DNA from: Rostrohypoxylon terebratum
Lineage: Eukaryota > Ascomycota > Sordariomycetes > Xylariales > Hypoxylaceae
Length of the DNA: 64,000 bases
Direction: 5' to 3'
NCBI GenBank assembly: GCA_022497145.1
Contig: MU385882.1
Location: forward strand, 248,001-312,000
The position numbers and the translations under genes are program-made. Below, one piece after another: positions 21,101-33,900 of this stretch (position 1 is the stretch's first letter; every line of letters begins with the position of its first letter). The notes below the pieces were generated by a model that was not told where the DNA came from, did not search any database, and was given only the letters and a program-made list of their open reading frames with translations.

Positions 21101-23388
21101 AACCTTGACCAGCCTCTTCGATGGTGAATTGGCGGGCCAGTCTTTCCCGTGTAGCTGAGCGAAGGTCAATGTTATCGGAGTGGCCGTCAAAGTCGTCATG
21201 AACTGAAACGCGCCGCTGCCTCCATTCTCGGCAGGACCTTTTTCAACGACAAGTTTGATATCGTCTTTATTAGGATCGAGTGTCGTGTCGTCGAGGAAGC
21301 TAGGTATGTCAAGGTCTTGATCGCCGAGAATGTTTCGCATGATCTGGCCAATTGTGGTTGGGTCCCCAGTGTTCAAACTTGCCTCGATTTTCCAGGCTTT
21401 GTCCTTGTATACGAAGCCGAACTTTAGCTGGAGGACATCGACTTTTAGCAAACCCTCAAACATGAATTCGCTACCCGATACCGTCCCGGCAGGACTCGAA
21501 TCCGTCTTGTCGTAGTTATACAACAATTTCATACTCTCTACCTCGATAGATTCGATCAGAGGTATGACATGATCGCCCTCTCCTGAAGACTTATCGAAAA
21601 ACTCATATAGGGTCGAAAGATACAAGCTATTGAGCGAAGCTTCCAGCTTCCAATTGCCGGAATCGTATTCAATCGAACCAGCGAGAATAGCCGTGTCTTG
21701 ATGCTTGGAGTAGATGGATGGTTTCATTTCAACCACGATTCCGACACTTAGCGTGGCTTTCTTGGTTTTCCACGAATACGAACCGTCAATTCTAATGGCC
21801 CCAAGATCAAGTTGTGGCACGGGATATTCTTTGGAAGTGTCGAAAATCTTAGATTGCACCGTGCCTCCGATGATCACGCCATCCTGGCTTAGTACAATGT
21901 AGGCTCTGCTGATTTCGGTTGGAATATTCTCTGGAACATTTTCTACCTTCGTATCGGGTATCATGGAGAGAATGCTCAGAGTTTTTGCGGCATCTGTTGT
22001 TCTAGGAACAAGGTATGACGTCGATTCATAGCCTGGCCTAAGGTCGCGATCAGATGATAGATCGAAATCTAAAGGAGAGTGTCAGCGGCTATACAATATA
22101 CTCTTAGTGGGCTAAATGGTGATCTGTGGTAAAGAGGGGGAGACTTACAGTTCCATAGACTACCCTTGATGGATCCCCATTCAGGCCCCCTCTTGTTCCA
22201 CGAGTAATTGAGCAAGAACACTACGGGGTCTGCCTTGTCTTTGGCTTGCCCAAGTGTTGTCTTAGCCTCAATGTCTATTGAGAAATTGGCAAGCTTTGTC
22301 TTCTTACCACCCTCGGTAGATTCTAAGCCGATCTTCATTCGTCTCAAGAATATGTTTTTACCAAACAGGCCACCATTATCGAGGAGGGGTTGTATAAAAT
22401 CCAGTTTAACACCAGAGAGTTCTGCAAGCCACTCTAAGATAACACCCAAGGCGTCATCGGAGTCCAGCATCAGAGTCAAGTCGTACCTACGGCTATAAAA
22501 GTTGATGCCTGCGACCATCTTGAGCTCCTCTCCTTTCGGTGAGATGGAGCATTGAGCCTGAATCAACACTTCTCCATTTTCCACGGCGACTGGCTTTCCG
22601 CCGCTTGTCGTACTTGTCAAAACCTTCTTGCAAATGACGTCGACTCCTTCAAACTTGAACGATGGCAGTGAATTGGCGATGATTTCCTGGAACTTGGTCT
22701 TATTCGTCGCATCAAGGCCGAATTGGAGTCTCACGATGGACTGATAGTAATTCACCGGACTAAACCAAAGCGCATTTCGCTTTGGTGGAGTATCTTCCTT
22801 TTCAAGGGAGACAGTCCAGTCTGCAAGAATAGAAGGGGGAGAAGACCGGATACCGGCAAAATCAAATAGCCCCTTTATCGTCGATGTGGCTGTGTTTGAG
22901 TGCCCCGGATCTAGTCCAAGATACAACATCTCACCATCCTCTTGAACGCCAGGGATAGGCACTCTTGGTCCATTGAGTCCTATGGCAGGGCCAAAAGAGA
23001 ACAAGAGTGCCTCGGTGGAAGAACTGAAAGTTAGTTCCCATGGCTTGGTAATATGGAACTCGACTGACTGGATGTTTTTGTTTGACGCGTTATCGAAACT
23101 GAGAGAAAAGTCCGCTTCGGGGTCTAGAGAATGCATCCATTTTGACAGATTATCGGAAACGTCAAACGGCACAACTAGTTTGGATTCTGTCGGTGGTGCC
23201 TGGAGGATTAAAACTTGATCGGTAAGAATTGACACGAAATTGTCAATGGGAGTTCCCTCATCTAACACTTTGATTTCGTCTCCCGAATCCGGAGTAGCTT
23301 TGCTGGAATAGATCTTGAACTTCCCGTTTGCTCCCAAAGAAGAGCCAGCTGCTCGAACCAATTCGCCTTGTCCTGTTAATATCGCCAT
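18196..23388 (-). CDS. Giant DUF6603-like protein, 1676 aa
   Basis: Three exons, complement(18196..18719, 18802..22068, 22149..23388), join in frame. The introns are 82 nt (GTGAGT...TAG) and 80 nt (GTAAGT...TAG), both phase 1. The protein is a long series of beta-rich modules (for example GSIEYDSGNWKLEASLNSLY). Its best-conserved block is at about 940-1030: SLEGFAVAFERKPLTIAG, YAGGLIVGWTPYQLEAAGFY, then LDGPLITLEFAEISGVTGGF. This block and the C-terminal LMTGVLFMAPPPVMSQDRLP resemble what I know as DUF6603, found mainly in bacteria with scattered fungal copies and no assigned function. A basic patch KRKRQRR sits near residue 846. No signal peptide or transmembrane segment is seen. A donor-like GTAAGC overlaps the stop, so a further small 3' exon is possible. 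It is divergent from the next giant gene. Confidence 0.85.
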
Positions 23389-24065
23389 TTCTCTTTACTA
23401 CCTCAACCATACGAGTCCTTACGATAGGTAGCCCAAACGCGATACTATAATCTGCTTGAGAGAAGCTAAGGAGGCTCAATTACGATAACATCAACAACCA
23501 TTCTTCACCGAACGCGCATAACGCAGGACTGCCAGCAGCATGCATCAATCAAGCCACCGAGTATACCGTCATTCGTAGCGTATATGTGGGGCTGATCGTG
23601 ATAATTACACACACACCTGGTGTGTGAGTATCTTAAATCTCAGCTGAAATGCGAGCCGCCGACTTTCATATTGGGAAGTGGTCATCACAATTATTGATGT
23701 GTGGGTCAGTCTCTGCAGCTTATCCCGCATCACCTGTTGCTGTGCCGCTGCATGCATGAGACAGAGAAATACGACAGCTGAATGGAAGTGAACCACGGAA
23801 TATTCATCTTCATTGGAAGCTATCGATTTGCTTGTGATTGCGCTGAGAAGTCTGGACTTGCCGATCAAAAGTCCTAGGCTGTGGAACGATGATCCATGTT
23901 TTAAAATACGGTTGTTGACGAAGATGGCCTATCTAGGCGTGCTGAGCACTGGACGATAGTTGGCTTCTATGGTTGCGAGTCTTTCTATCCGATTGAATAT
24001 CACAAAATACTAGCACTCACACGGCTAGGAGTCACTAAAGCTCATCATCGTGCAACTTGGCAACC
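23389..24065. promoter_or_regulatory. Shared divergent promoter of two giant genes
   Basis: This 677-bp interval separates the start codons of the DUF6603-like gene and the 1392-aa gene, so both must be driven from here. A CA/GT-rich imperfect palindrome (ACACACACCTGGTGTGTGAG) lies at about 23609-23628 near the middle and could be a regulator site. The minus-strand frame at 23605-23868 is not convincing as a gene. Confidence 0.55.
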
Positions 24066-27000
24066 ATGGCAGAGAGTGATGTCGTCCTCGTGCCGCTCCA
24101 GTTACAGGCATTCGTCCTCAACCCAGAAGTATGCAATAAGGGAGAGGATGACGACAAAGGCGCCCGAATTATCCCTATTACGCAACCAAACTATACGTTT
24201 TTGCGCCTTGACAACTTCTTGATCCAAAGCGACGTTCTGAACCATGCCGACCTTCATAATTCTGCCCCGGCAGAGACCAACCCGCGCATGTATGATTTGG
24301 GCGCCCAGCCTGATCCTCTGCCTCGCCTTAATCGATATGGCATTTATCTACACTGGATCCTTCCCCAGGTTTACAGGTCGGGAATTGTTGCTGCTGATTC
24401 AGTTCCTCCTGATAGGCAAGAAAAGGAGCGTTTGCAGCGTGGTCTCCCCCCTCGTGCGGATAGAGGGGTCGATCCGGGTGCCAAAAAGACCGATACACCA
24501 GAGTTTCTTCAACCTCCAACAAGATGGATTATAATACGCAAGCTAGAGCTGGATAGTGTTGAGCCCAAAGAAGCCAAACCCTACTTCAAGGAGTATGAGG
24601 CATGGGTGCTTGAAAGTGACTATCAATGGAATCTGGATGACATTCCTGTCGATTATGATCTCCAGGTAGATGTGTCACCTTTCGTGGTGGGGAAGGCAGG
24701 AGAGAATGTCGACATCAATGAGCAAGCCGAGATCTTCATAGGCAGAAAGACAAAACTTGAAGACTATTTGGACCTAAACGAAGAACCAGCCAACGTTAGT
24801 CTTCTTCGGAGCAGTAACCCGTTCTTTGCCGACTTTCAACTTCATAATTCAAATGTGTTCAGCATCCTAGACAACTTTGAATACTCGAATTCTACAGGAT
24901 CACGCAAATACTTGGAGAAAGCCAACGCAAGTTACTATCTCGTTGGCTGGCACTCAAAAGCTAGCACAGATCCTCTATTTGACCAAAGCGGCGAAATTAG
25001 CCATGCGGACAAGCTAGAAGGGATTTACATGACACTGAAAGACAGTGGTATTGCTGAGATAACGACAAAGTTTCTTGAGTCCAAGGACTCAATCCGGATG
25101 TGCCTTCACGGAGCTATGTATGACGTGAAATGGGATCTCAAGTCTAAGCCTCAGTCCGTTCCGGCGGATGATTACTCGGAAGCCCTCCAACAACAGGAAA
25201 TTCCTGCGGTATCATTGGGGACAACACCAATGGACGCACTGATCACCTACTGCACAGCCCGAAAGGGTCACGAAGAAGACGAGGTAGTAGAGAAATTAGA
25301 GGAAGACATTCTCGCCATCGATTCTCTTCTACATGCACGGGATGACGGGGTCGAGGGCCAGCGCGAGGCTAAAGACATGATATACAACTGGAATTTCAGT
25401 CGCACTCAGGGAGGCACGCACTACTTTATTGCAGGGGAAGACAACCAAGGAGAATGCAAAAAACCAAGTGACAAAACCATTGCTGCTTTGAAACAACTGA
25501 ACCAATGGCAACAAATCCTTGACGCCTGCAACCGATCGGCAACACAGTATCGCTGGGATATGTTTTCCTTGTGGTGGAAGTACGTTACAGATGTGTCCAA
25601 TAAGCAGGAAGATGGTGTGGATACTGCCATTTTCAAGAAGAAGGTCGAGGACATTTCCAAGCGCATAGATAGACTCCAAGGTCGTATCACGGAGTTAGAG
25701 GAAGGTATCAAGGCCCAAAAAGAACAAGAAAAAGACGGATTACTCAAGGGCTTGAAGACCAACACATTGCCTTTCTACTTTCGAGCACGGGATCCAACTG
25801 TTTTAGTAGGAGGTATTGATCCCGGTTGGCCGGCGGATTACTCAGATAATGTTGCTGTTCGAATTGCCACGCAATGTGTGACAGGTTCAGAGGACATCCC
25901 ACAGGAATTGGAAGCATTGGCTACTCTGTTGTCGCAGAAATTCCCACAAATAGCCCCCTTAAAAGAAGCACTCAGATTATTGACAGAGTTCTGGACATTG
26001 TTCCCAGCGAACCCAACTCCTGAACTTCAAAAGGGACAGATATACCCCCAATTCCATGACCAGGTTTCATCTACGATAAACAACAAGCTATGGAGGGACC
26101 GCTGGGAAAACCGCCAGCCATGGTTTCCGCTCTATGTAGAGTGGGAAGTCGAATATACACATGTACCTTTTGAATTTTGGTCACTCGATGAACAAGCCGC
26201 TCGTCTTTCGGCCGGCCCATTGGTTAGATACGGTATTCCGGCTAGAGATGGAACGCCTCTGTGGGACAAGATGAACACGGGAAATCCAGAAAAATCCAAA
26301 GACATCCGTAACTTATCGGGTCGTGTGCTCATTCTACCGCAGCCTAGCTTCTCTCTTGCAGCAAAGGTGAAGCAACTCTTCGCAGATACTCCTCCGAATA
26401 TCCTCGACGAATACATTCCGGATCAGAAAGAACGCGACAATCTACTTGATAATATCAGTAAATTGTCGTATCTCTCCTGTCCTTTAACAGGACTGACCGA
26501 GGGTCTATTGACCTTATCTACTGGTACTCACATCAAGCCCGAGAATAAATATGTCACAGAAGATGGGCGAGAAACTACGACAGCGGTAAAATCTGCTCAG
26601 TTCACTCACGTCTCGTTAGATCAAAACAACATCCAGATGATCCAAAATAACTCTGGTTTCACGCCTTATGCAAGCCTGAATGACTATACCACCTCGCCAT
26701 TTTGCCCCTTCAAGCCTGCCACCCACGGTCAATTCAGGTAATTTTCACTATCACCTACACATTGCTCTATCTTCATACATAGGAACTGTACTCGACGCTA
26801 ATCAATGGAACCATCCTTTAGGTTCATCAAGTTAAACATCATCGACAAGTTCGGTCAATGCATCGCCGCTATTAACCCGAAACCACGACCTGGACCCCGA
26901 ACCTATCCTCCATTATACCCTTGCATCAGCGACTTTTACCAGCCGCAACTAGTGACTGTAGACTCGGTCAAAGTGGCGAACACCGTCCACCCGAACGAGG

Positions 27001-28328
27001 GCACCAAGTGCGAGTTCATACAACTTCCCCCACAGATCAATCAAAACTCTCGCTTGAATGCGGATTTCGTCATTCGACAAAAAGGAAGCGGGGCCGACGG
27101 TCTGTCATATTGGCGCCCAGTGACCGAGTGGGAAAATCCCATCTGGGGTTGGCTGGTAATAAACTATGCCGACTACGGCATTCAGGTCTTTCTTCCTGAC
27201 GGCACTTTCTACCGCGAAGTGCGCATCGGCGGCCCTAACGGCGCACTGGCTGAGCCCAAGTGGCTCCCTTTCGCGAAAGATCCGAGTTTACCGCAGGATG
27301 AGAACAATGCTCAACTTGACGCTCTAGTCGAGAAATTGAGAGATAAAGACTACCTCTTGGGATTCTGGGTCATGATTGGCACCGCAATCCAAAATATGCC
27401 GGCTACACCTGGCTCTTATGCGCAGTTCCTAGGTTCGATTGTGGGTAAACCTCTGGCGCTGGCTAATATGGGCTGGTCGCTGGAATTAGACGGCCCGCCG
27501 TTGCAGAACCAGAGCACCAAGGCTAAAGTTACGGAACCTGAAATACATCTCCTTCCAGGCCAGGACTACTTGGCTAGTTATGAATTGCAAGTTAAGCTAG
27601 GGGACGAGCACAGAGAATACGACGGCCTAGTCGGGTACTTCGACTCAGATCCCAATCCCACTGAAGGCCGTGAGCTTATTCTCGATTACGTCAACACGTA
27701 TTTTGTGGCTGAAAAGCCTGGCGATAAACCTGCGGCGGAGAGTCTGCATCCAATCAACACTTCCAATTATCCCAAATTCCAGCCATACTGGGTCCCGCCA
27801 TTCCCTAATGACAACGCCGGCAATGCCGAGTACTCGCCACCGTACATCACACCCGAGCAGTATACTGAAACCCGAAACAGCAAGATGCGCGTCTTCGGAG
27901 CTATTTTGGATCCTTTCACACCCACACATGGCCTATCATCTTTCCTGCCAGCGAAGTCGCTACAGCTACCATCTTGGACCTGGCAGAGTGCAATGCAAAA
28001 TATCACTGCCTTCTTCCACTCAGGCCCACTCAACGTGACCCAAGATGTCGGCGACTACGACAGCACACATCCGCTAACCACGACCTCGATGAAGGATACA
28101 CCGACACGTAATATCTCGCTCCCATCGTTGGGAGCGGGGGACTGGAATTGGCTGCAACCGTTCCTTAACCCGGATTCAACTCAAGACTTTCCGGTGTTCA
28201 ATGCGTTCGGCATTGAGAAGAAGGGAAATCTGATGACCCCCGGCTTTCAGAAAGGACCGTATACGGCCGTAGAGGGTTTCTTACAGCTGAGGCGTCCGAT
28301 TATGGTAGATAACCCAAAGAAGGATTAG
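24066..28328 (+). CDS. Giant orphan protein, 1392 aa, bacterial-like
   Basis: Two exons, 24066..26737 and 26822..28328. The 84-nt intron (GTAATT...TTTAG) restores one frame across what look like two separate ORFs: the join reads HGQFRFIKLNIIDKFGQ. An acceptor 47 nt earlier would leave an in-frame TAA, so the later one is chosen. The start is in a good context (CAACCATGGC). The N-terminus (LVPLQLQAFVLN, then ITQPNYTFLRLDNFLIQ, then YGIYLHWILPQVYRSG) is a recognisable conserved opening that I associate with large uncharacterised bacterial proteins. A charged coiled coil lies at about 522-558. No catalytic motif, signal peptide or membrane span is seen. The function is unknown; divergence from the DUF6603-like gene suggests co-expression. 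Confidence 0.85.
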
Positions 28329-28810
28329 GTAGTGATTGCTGTTTTGATGTCAATTCTCATGATCTATTTCGGAATGAAAAGGCCTCTTCGATTCCTGAAA
28401 ATTGTATTACCCCCTCATATCCTTGTTACTAAACCTTTGGCCTATTTCCTCGAACCTTTTTTTTAAAAAAAGAAAAATCTATTATTCATAAATCACTCTT
28501 GCAAAAGGTTTATTTTCGAACGATTTCATGAGGCTTACATCAGGCGCTCTCTCACCATACGTATACCCCTTCGACACTGTAAAAGTCCAAACCCCAAGTT
28601 TAACCCTACGATACCGAACCTCTGTTTAAAAAAGGCACTTCATCTCAGAATCATCAAACGATTGTAACGCCAGATTTTACAACGACAACTATTCATTTTC
28701 GATTTTATGGCAACCTTCCTCCTTGAATACTACCTACATAAACTAAGAACTAATATCCCCGCGAGTTTCCTATACCACCGCAAGTAGGCGCCGTAAACTA
28801 CTCGCTTTTT
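28329..28810. other. Convergent 3' intergenic
   Basis: About 0.5 kb of AT-rich sequence with T and A runs near 28460-28480 between converging genes. It presumably holds the poly(A) signals; no gene is seen. Confidence 0.6.
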
Positions 28811-29813
28811 CTAATAACCAATGAAGTCCTTGACGTGCACAATTTGCGTCGCCGTGCCTTTCGTGGAATAGAAAACGTGGTTGTATCCATGCGCGTATAC
28901 CACGGAGATCTGGCTATCAGGATCTACAGGGCGAGAGTCTGTGACCACTTGGGCCGAACCCCAGACACCGTTTTCCTTGACCACCTTGCGCAGTTCGTCG
29001 TTGGCGTTGTTCCTATAGTATAGGTATGCCTTCCCATTGGCGTACACGACGCCTAGGGAAGACTTTTTCGCCGCTTCTGCGTACTGGATAGACGTGTCTA
29101 AGAGACGGGGGGGTTCGTTAGTGGGCCTGAAGGTACACATATGGGATTCTGAGGTCTTACCTGATCCGTGAGCTTGGAACTCTCGAACGGAGTTGTTTGA
29201 TTGATAGATGACAAAGCGAGTATCGCTTTCGGGGACGTAGTATGCCGCGAGTCCCGATCCCGGCAAGATCGGCGGAGTATCATTATACTGCGCCGGGTTA
29301 CTGTCGCCAAGGATCTCCTCCTTGATCATAAGCGAACATTGATCGACGCCTCTATTTAACGAATGAGCTTTTTGATAGGAAAGAAGCATGAGTGACTCAC
29401 GAGAGGTAGAAGATCCAGACCACTTCAGCCGACGAGCACGCAGCTATGGCAGTGTTTCCCTGGTCGGTAGAAATAAGGGAGCGGTAGATAGGAGAGAGGA
29501 TGGAAACATCATTTTGGGTAGCGGTTCCGGGGTCTTGGACACCTGCAGGCAGGTTGAGCTTTTGCTGCGTCTGCTCGGTGATGCCAAACACGAGGTTGAC
29601 GCCTTCAAGGGTCGCACTGGCAATGTGAGAGGGGTTGATAATGTGTCCGGGCTGATCGGACCCACTCCCAACGTAAATGGGCTCGGGTATGTCGTGTGTT
29701 TTGCCCTCACATCGCTGTTCGAGGGCTAGATTGCGGGTGGCAGTATTGTAAAAAAGGTTGATCTGTTTCCCGGTGGGGGCTTGGGGGTTGTGAGAAGTAG
29801 TGATTGCAACCAT
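28811..29813 (-). CDS. AAL-type fucose-binding lectin (beta-propeller)
   Basis: Three exons, complement(28811..29097, 29161..29351, 29401..29813), encode 296 aa with introns of 49 and 63 nt (GTGAGT...TAG and GTAAGA...TAG). The repeated blades read QINLFYNTATRNLALEQR, VWIFYLS, LAAYYVPESDTRFVIYQSNN, KAYLYYRNNANDELRKV and HVFYSTKGTATQIVHVKDF. That is the pattern of the fungal six-bladed fucose-lectin propellers (Aleuria aurantia lectin family) and close to their usual length of about 310 aa. There is no signal peptide, as is usual for these lectins, which reach the cell surface by unconventional routes. The ATG at 29813 has an AAAATGG context. Its position among the giant genes raises the possibility of a recognition role, which is inference. 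Sugar specificity needs testing. Confidence 0.82.
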
Positions 29814-30957
29814 TTTGACGATGTGATGAGATGGAAGGAGTTTGTTCAGATATACTTTAACGCAGAGTTGAGTGTTTGCGATTGGATGCAATCATGGACT
29901 TCTCAACTCCATCTTCACCCACCTGAGAAGGGGTATTTATAAGGATTCTTCAGCAAGCAAGAGGCAGTAAGATTCACGAAGTTTTCCTCATCGCGGCGAC
30001 CCCGTCTGGAAAGCCTCGCCGTATTTTCGATCTGCACATATTGGCCTAGGCACAACCTTGAAAGATTGTGATGACTTCGCGCTCCTCGACTGAAGAAGCA
30101 AGGACTCTCCATCAGGGTTGAAGGCTGACGATGCTGAGACGCATTACAACGACCATCTTTGCATGTGACCATTACATGACAAGCCATGGATGCAGTTGAG
30201 CACTGAATCCAATCGCCAATCACGTTCCAAACCTGTCAATATTAACGCCAATTGCGCCGTCTTGACGCCATGGCCAATATGTGCGCAGTGTTAAATCGGA
30301 ACGATCAGCTAAGCGCATCACAGCTGAAGTCGATAATCAGGCCGAGAACCCCTCCAAGTCTCTTTTATGAGACATGATCCAGATCACGATACTACTAGCT
30401 GCCCTTGGCGTCACCTATCACATGTTATAGTTGCTTTCCAAAGAGACCAGTACCCGGTAATTAGAGCAGTTACTATATTCACACCCCTACACTAGTGCGT
30501 CTTAGCCCTCTTCAGCTGCATGCTTTGATGCATCGGATATCCTATATCCACAGAGGCGCGGCGCGGCCCGTTCAACGACCGTTGAGCGGGTTGGTGGAAA
30601 TTAGGCTGCGGGCGGGTCAGACTGCGGATAACCGTTTGTGGGCCTCGTACTTGGAAGTCACTTTTTTGACGTGGAACATATCGGTACATCCAGAGGCCTA
30701 GTATGAATGAGTGGAGCTCAGGGGTGGGGGAGCTGAAGAACTATAGCGCTAGCATCACAGTCGTTATGAGCCTTCTGTCTCTAGGTAAGTAGGGCCTAGG
30801 ACCTAGAATGGCTGTTCACGGCCTCATTTCTAGACGGAATGTCTTGCTCTACCTAGGTGTTCGTTAGAGACCCGGGACGAGATTGTCAAGTTGGTATTCG
30901 AGCCTAAGCTCACGACGAATCTTTTAGTTCTCACTCAAGCCTCGTTTGGCTGCGATC
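29814..30957. other. Intergenic, divergent promoter region
   Basis: About 1.1 kb between the lectin gene and the third giant gene, divergent. It contains CCTAGG words at about 30787-30810 and no supported gene. Short open frames at 29915-30223 and 30492-30701 overlap on both strands and look like chance. Confidence 0.55.
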
Positions 30958-33900
30958 ATGGTTGTCATATTCACTGGGGGGAAGAGCACCGCCATCAATT
31001 CTCCTCGCCATTTGACAATTCGTCATGCCAGGCGCACCGTGTTTCGCTCGAAACTAGCTCTGGGATTGGCTTCCGCTGAAGACGACGATGGGCCTGACTT
31101 GGCTCCAGGAGAAGAAAGGCTCAATTCGTTTTGGGCACCGGCCTTAGTAGCCGGTCCCAAGTACGAAATAACCGCGACTCAGACAGTGAAAGCCCCTTCG
31201 AACGATCCACTACTACTCGTCTCGAAACAAGACTTCACTGTCGATGCGCCGCAGTTCTCCCTACCCGAAGGCTCAATCTACTCTACATATCCGCCCCCGG
31301 CGTACCCAGACGATCATCGTATTCTTCCTCATGTTGTTCTTAGCGACCCTCACCTACCGTGGGAGAGAATCGGCAGTCCAAGCACTGAGAAAATTCCGGA
31401 TAACCGCAACAAGGTACCTTGGCTGGTGCTTCTCAGTTTTACCCAAGATGAATTGAAGCTTCAACCAGGCTCCTTGGGGAGTCTTGATTTCAAGCAGACT
31501 GCAACCCTCTCTATCAAAATGACAGTGGGCGATCTCCAACAGCTCTCCAATGTCACAACTCCAAGTTACAAAGGTGTTAGCGATGTGACGAGCAAGTCAG
31601 GGGAGTTTATATTCATCAAGCCAGATCTGTTCAAGAGCCTCTTCTCCAAATTCGATAGCGAAAACAATCGCGTAGATGCGAAAACGCCATATACGCAGAA
31701 TTACAAGTTCCTATCACATGTGCGGAAGATAAACACAACTGGTATGGCAGTTGCCGGTACCGAAGATGTTGGCATATTTTCAGTTGTGGTGAGCGGCCGA
31801 GCTGGCCCCATGCACAACAAATCCCCGGCAAACGTGGCCGTTCATCTACTCTCAATAGAGGGGGTGGAAGACATGGAATTTCCAGGCCCAGAAAAAGACT
31901 TTGTAAGTCTGTGTTCGCTGCACAGCTGGAACTACACCGTCATGCCACCGGGCATGCTCAACGTCTTCGACACTTTCACGGCTCTCGGTAAAACTCTCAA
32001 TGTCCTACGGCCTCCTGACGAGATAATAAATTCTCTCAGGGGATCTGATAGGGTACCGAATCGAGTTGCCAATCGACTACAAGATGGATACTCCCTTGTT
32101 AGGTACCGTTTGCAAACCGGCGAACAAACTGTGGCGCTTTTCAGGGGCCCGTTCACCCCTTCAATCGTTCCACGATTTGATCAATTTGATAAATGTTCCA
32201 ATTCAGGCCAAGACCTGCAAATTCTTGATCAGCAAATCGGTATCATGGATATAACCTATTCTTCGGCCTGGCAGCTAGGTCGCGTCCTCGCCGCCGGCGA
32301 CCAGAGCTTCACCGCAGCGCTTTCGCGCTTCAGAAGCGCCATTCATACGGCGGCGATAAAAGCCTCGAAGGAGGAGGCTATCATCCAAGCAGGAACAAGA
32401 CAGAGTTTCCGGAGCAGGACAGATGTACTAGGCGACTTAAGGGGGACGGTGAAGAAGTTAGACCAAATTCATCTCCCACAGCAGAAAGTTGGCGACGGCA
32501 ATAATGGTGGTGGGAACGAACCAACTCACTCGAGGGTTCCTGATGGTCGCTGGTACAGGCGGCCTTTAGGAAGGAAGGAATACCCTCGTCTTGGCCTTAA
32601 TCAAGACGTGGTTAGGGACAAGTACTTAACTTTTGCTATCCAAGCAGCTCTAGAGTTGTCTATGGCCAAAGATCAAAACGGCGACAAGAGTGACGAAGTA
32701 TACGACGAAACTAATTCCCCAGTTTCTACGGACTGGATGGTGATTCTAGCTTGGGTAATGGACCGCATGTTCCTTGCCGGGGTGCCAGCTCATTACTTGC
32801 TTACCGATCCTAGTCACCTAGGTCCGGAGAGCCTCCGGTTCTTTCATATCGATCCAAATTGGGTAGATGCGCTGATCGATGGAGCCCTGAGTCTTGGTAA
32901 CCATCAAGGCACGGATAAAGACCGCCAAGCTATCAAGTGCGCCATCAATAGATACGTAGAATACTTGCCGTCTAACCAGCCACACCATCCCCAGATCCCC
33001 ACGTATGGTTTCTATCTACGGTCGGATCTAGTCACCATGTTCCCGGATCTCAAAGTCACCACCTTGCCGGAGCCTCCAGAGGGAACACGTCCAGAGCGGG
33101 CGCCTCTGCTAAGACACGAGATTGTTACTGACGGTGTAATGCTCGGGCTATTCGATCGGGTTCCTGGCTCAGACGAGTTCACGGGCCTCAAGTTCACCCA
33201 GCCACCTCACCAACAGCGATTTGCGGCTGCCGACAGCCTATCTGCTGAGAGGGTAATCATCAACATAAGAAAGCAATACACGGTCTCACAGGAGGAGCGC
33301 AAGAACGACCAATACCCCCATAGACCGCTCCAGAAAATCGAGATGCGTCCTGGAGACCATGAAAATTGGTTCATCTGGGATTCGAAACCGAAGCCATCGT
33401 CCTCTCGCGCCTCTGGGAGCGATGAAGAAAGTGATGGCGATGAAGATGACGACCTCGGGCCCGAGAATGATCTACGCATTCTTCGCTTGCCCCACTATGC
33501 GGATGGGCAGTTGGCCATTTTGCAAGAGAAAATGGGCACATTTGTGGATGAAAAGGGACATGACAAGAAATACTTTGACGACGACACGGCTACATCCGCA
33601 CTAGTTGCCATGCAGCTGACTGATCCAATCTATTATCTCCAAATCAACCTCCAGGGCAATGCGTCTCTCAAAAACCTGCAACCCTCAACCGCCGAGAAAG
33701 AGTCACCCTTAGAAGCTAAATTGCGTAAGCTACAGCTTGTAAAACATACCGTCGTGCCAAACTTGACTCAGGGTAGCGGCAATGACGACAGCGACAACGA
33801 TGAGGATACTGAAACAATGGAGCAATCATCTCATACCATGATCTACCGCACTGAACCCCCGCCATTAATCCACGTGCCTACTAGCGCTCCCCATGTGCGA

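Noticed and set aside
26805..26821. ATG at 26805 as the start of a separate 507-aa gene
   Set aside because: It lies inside the 84-nt intron. The spliced product continues the conserved sequence without a break.
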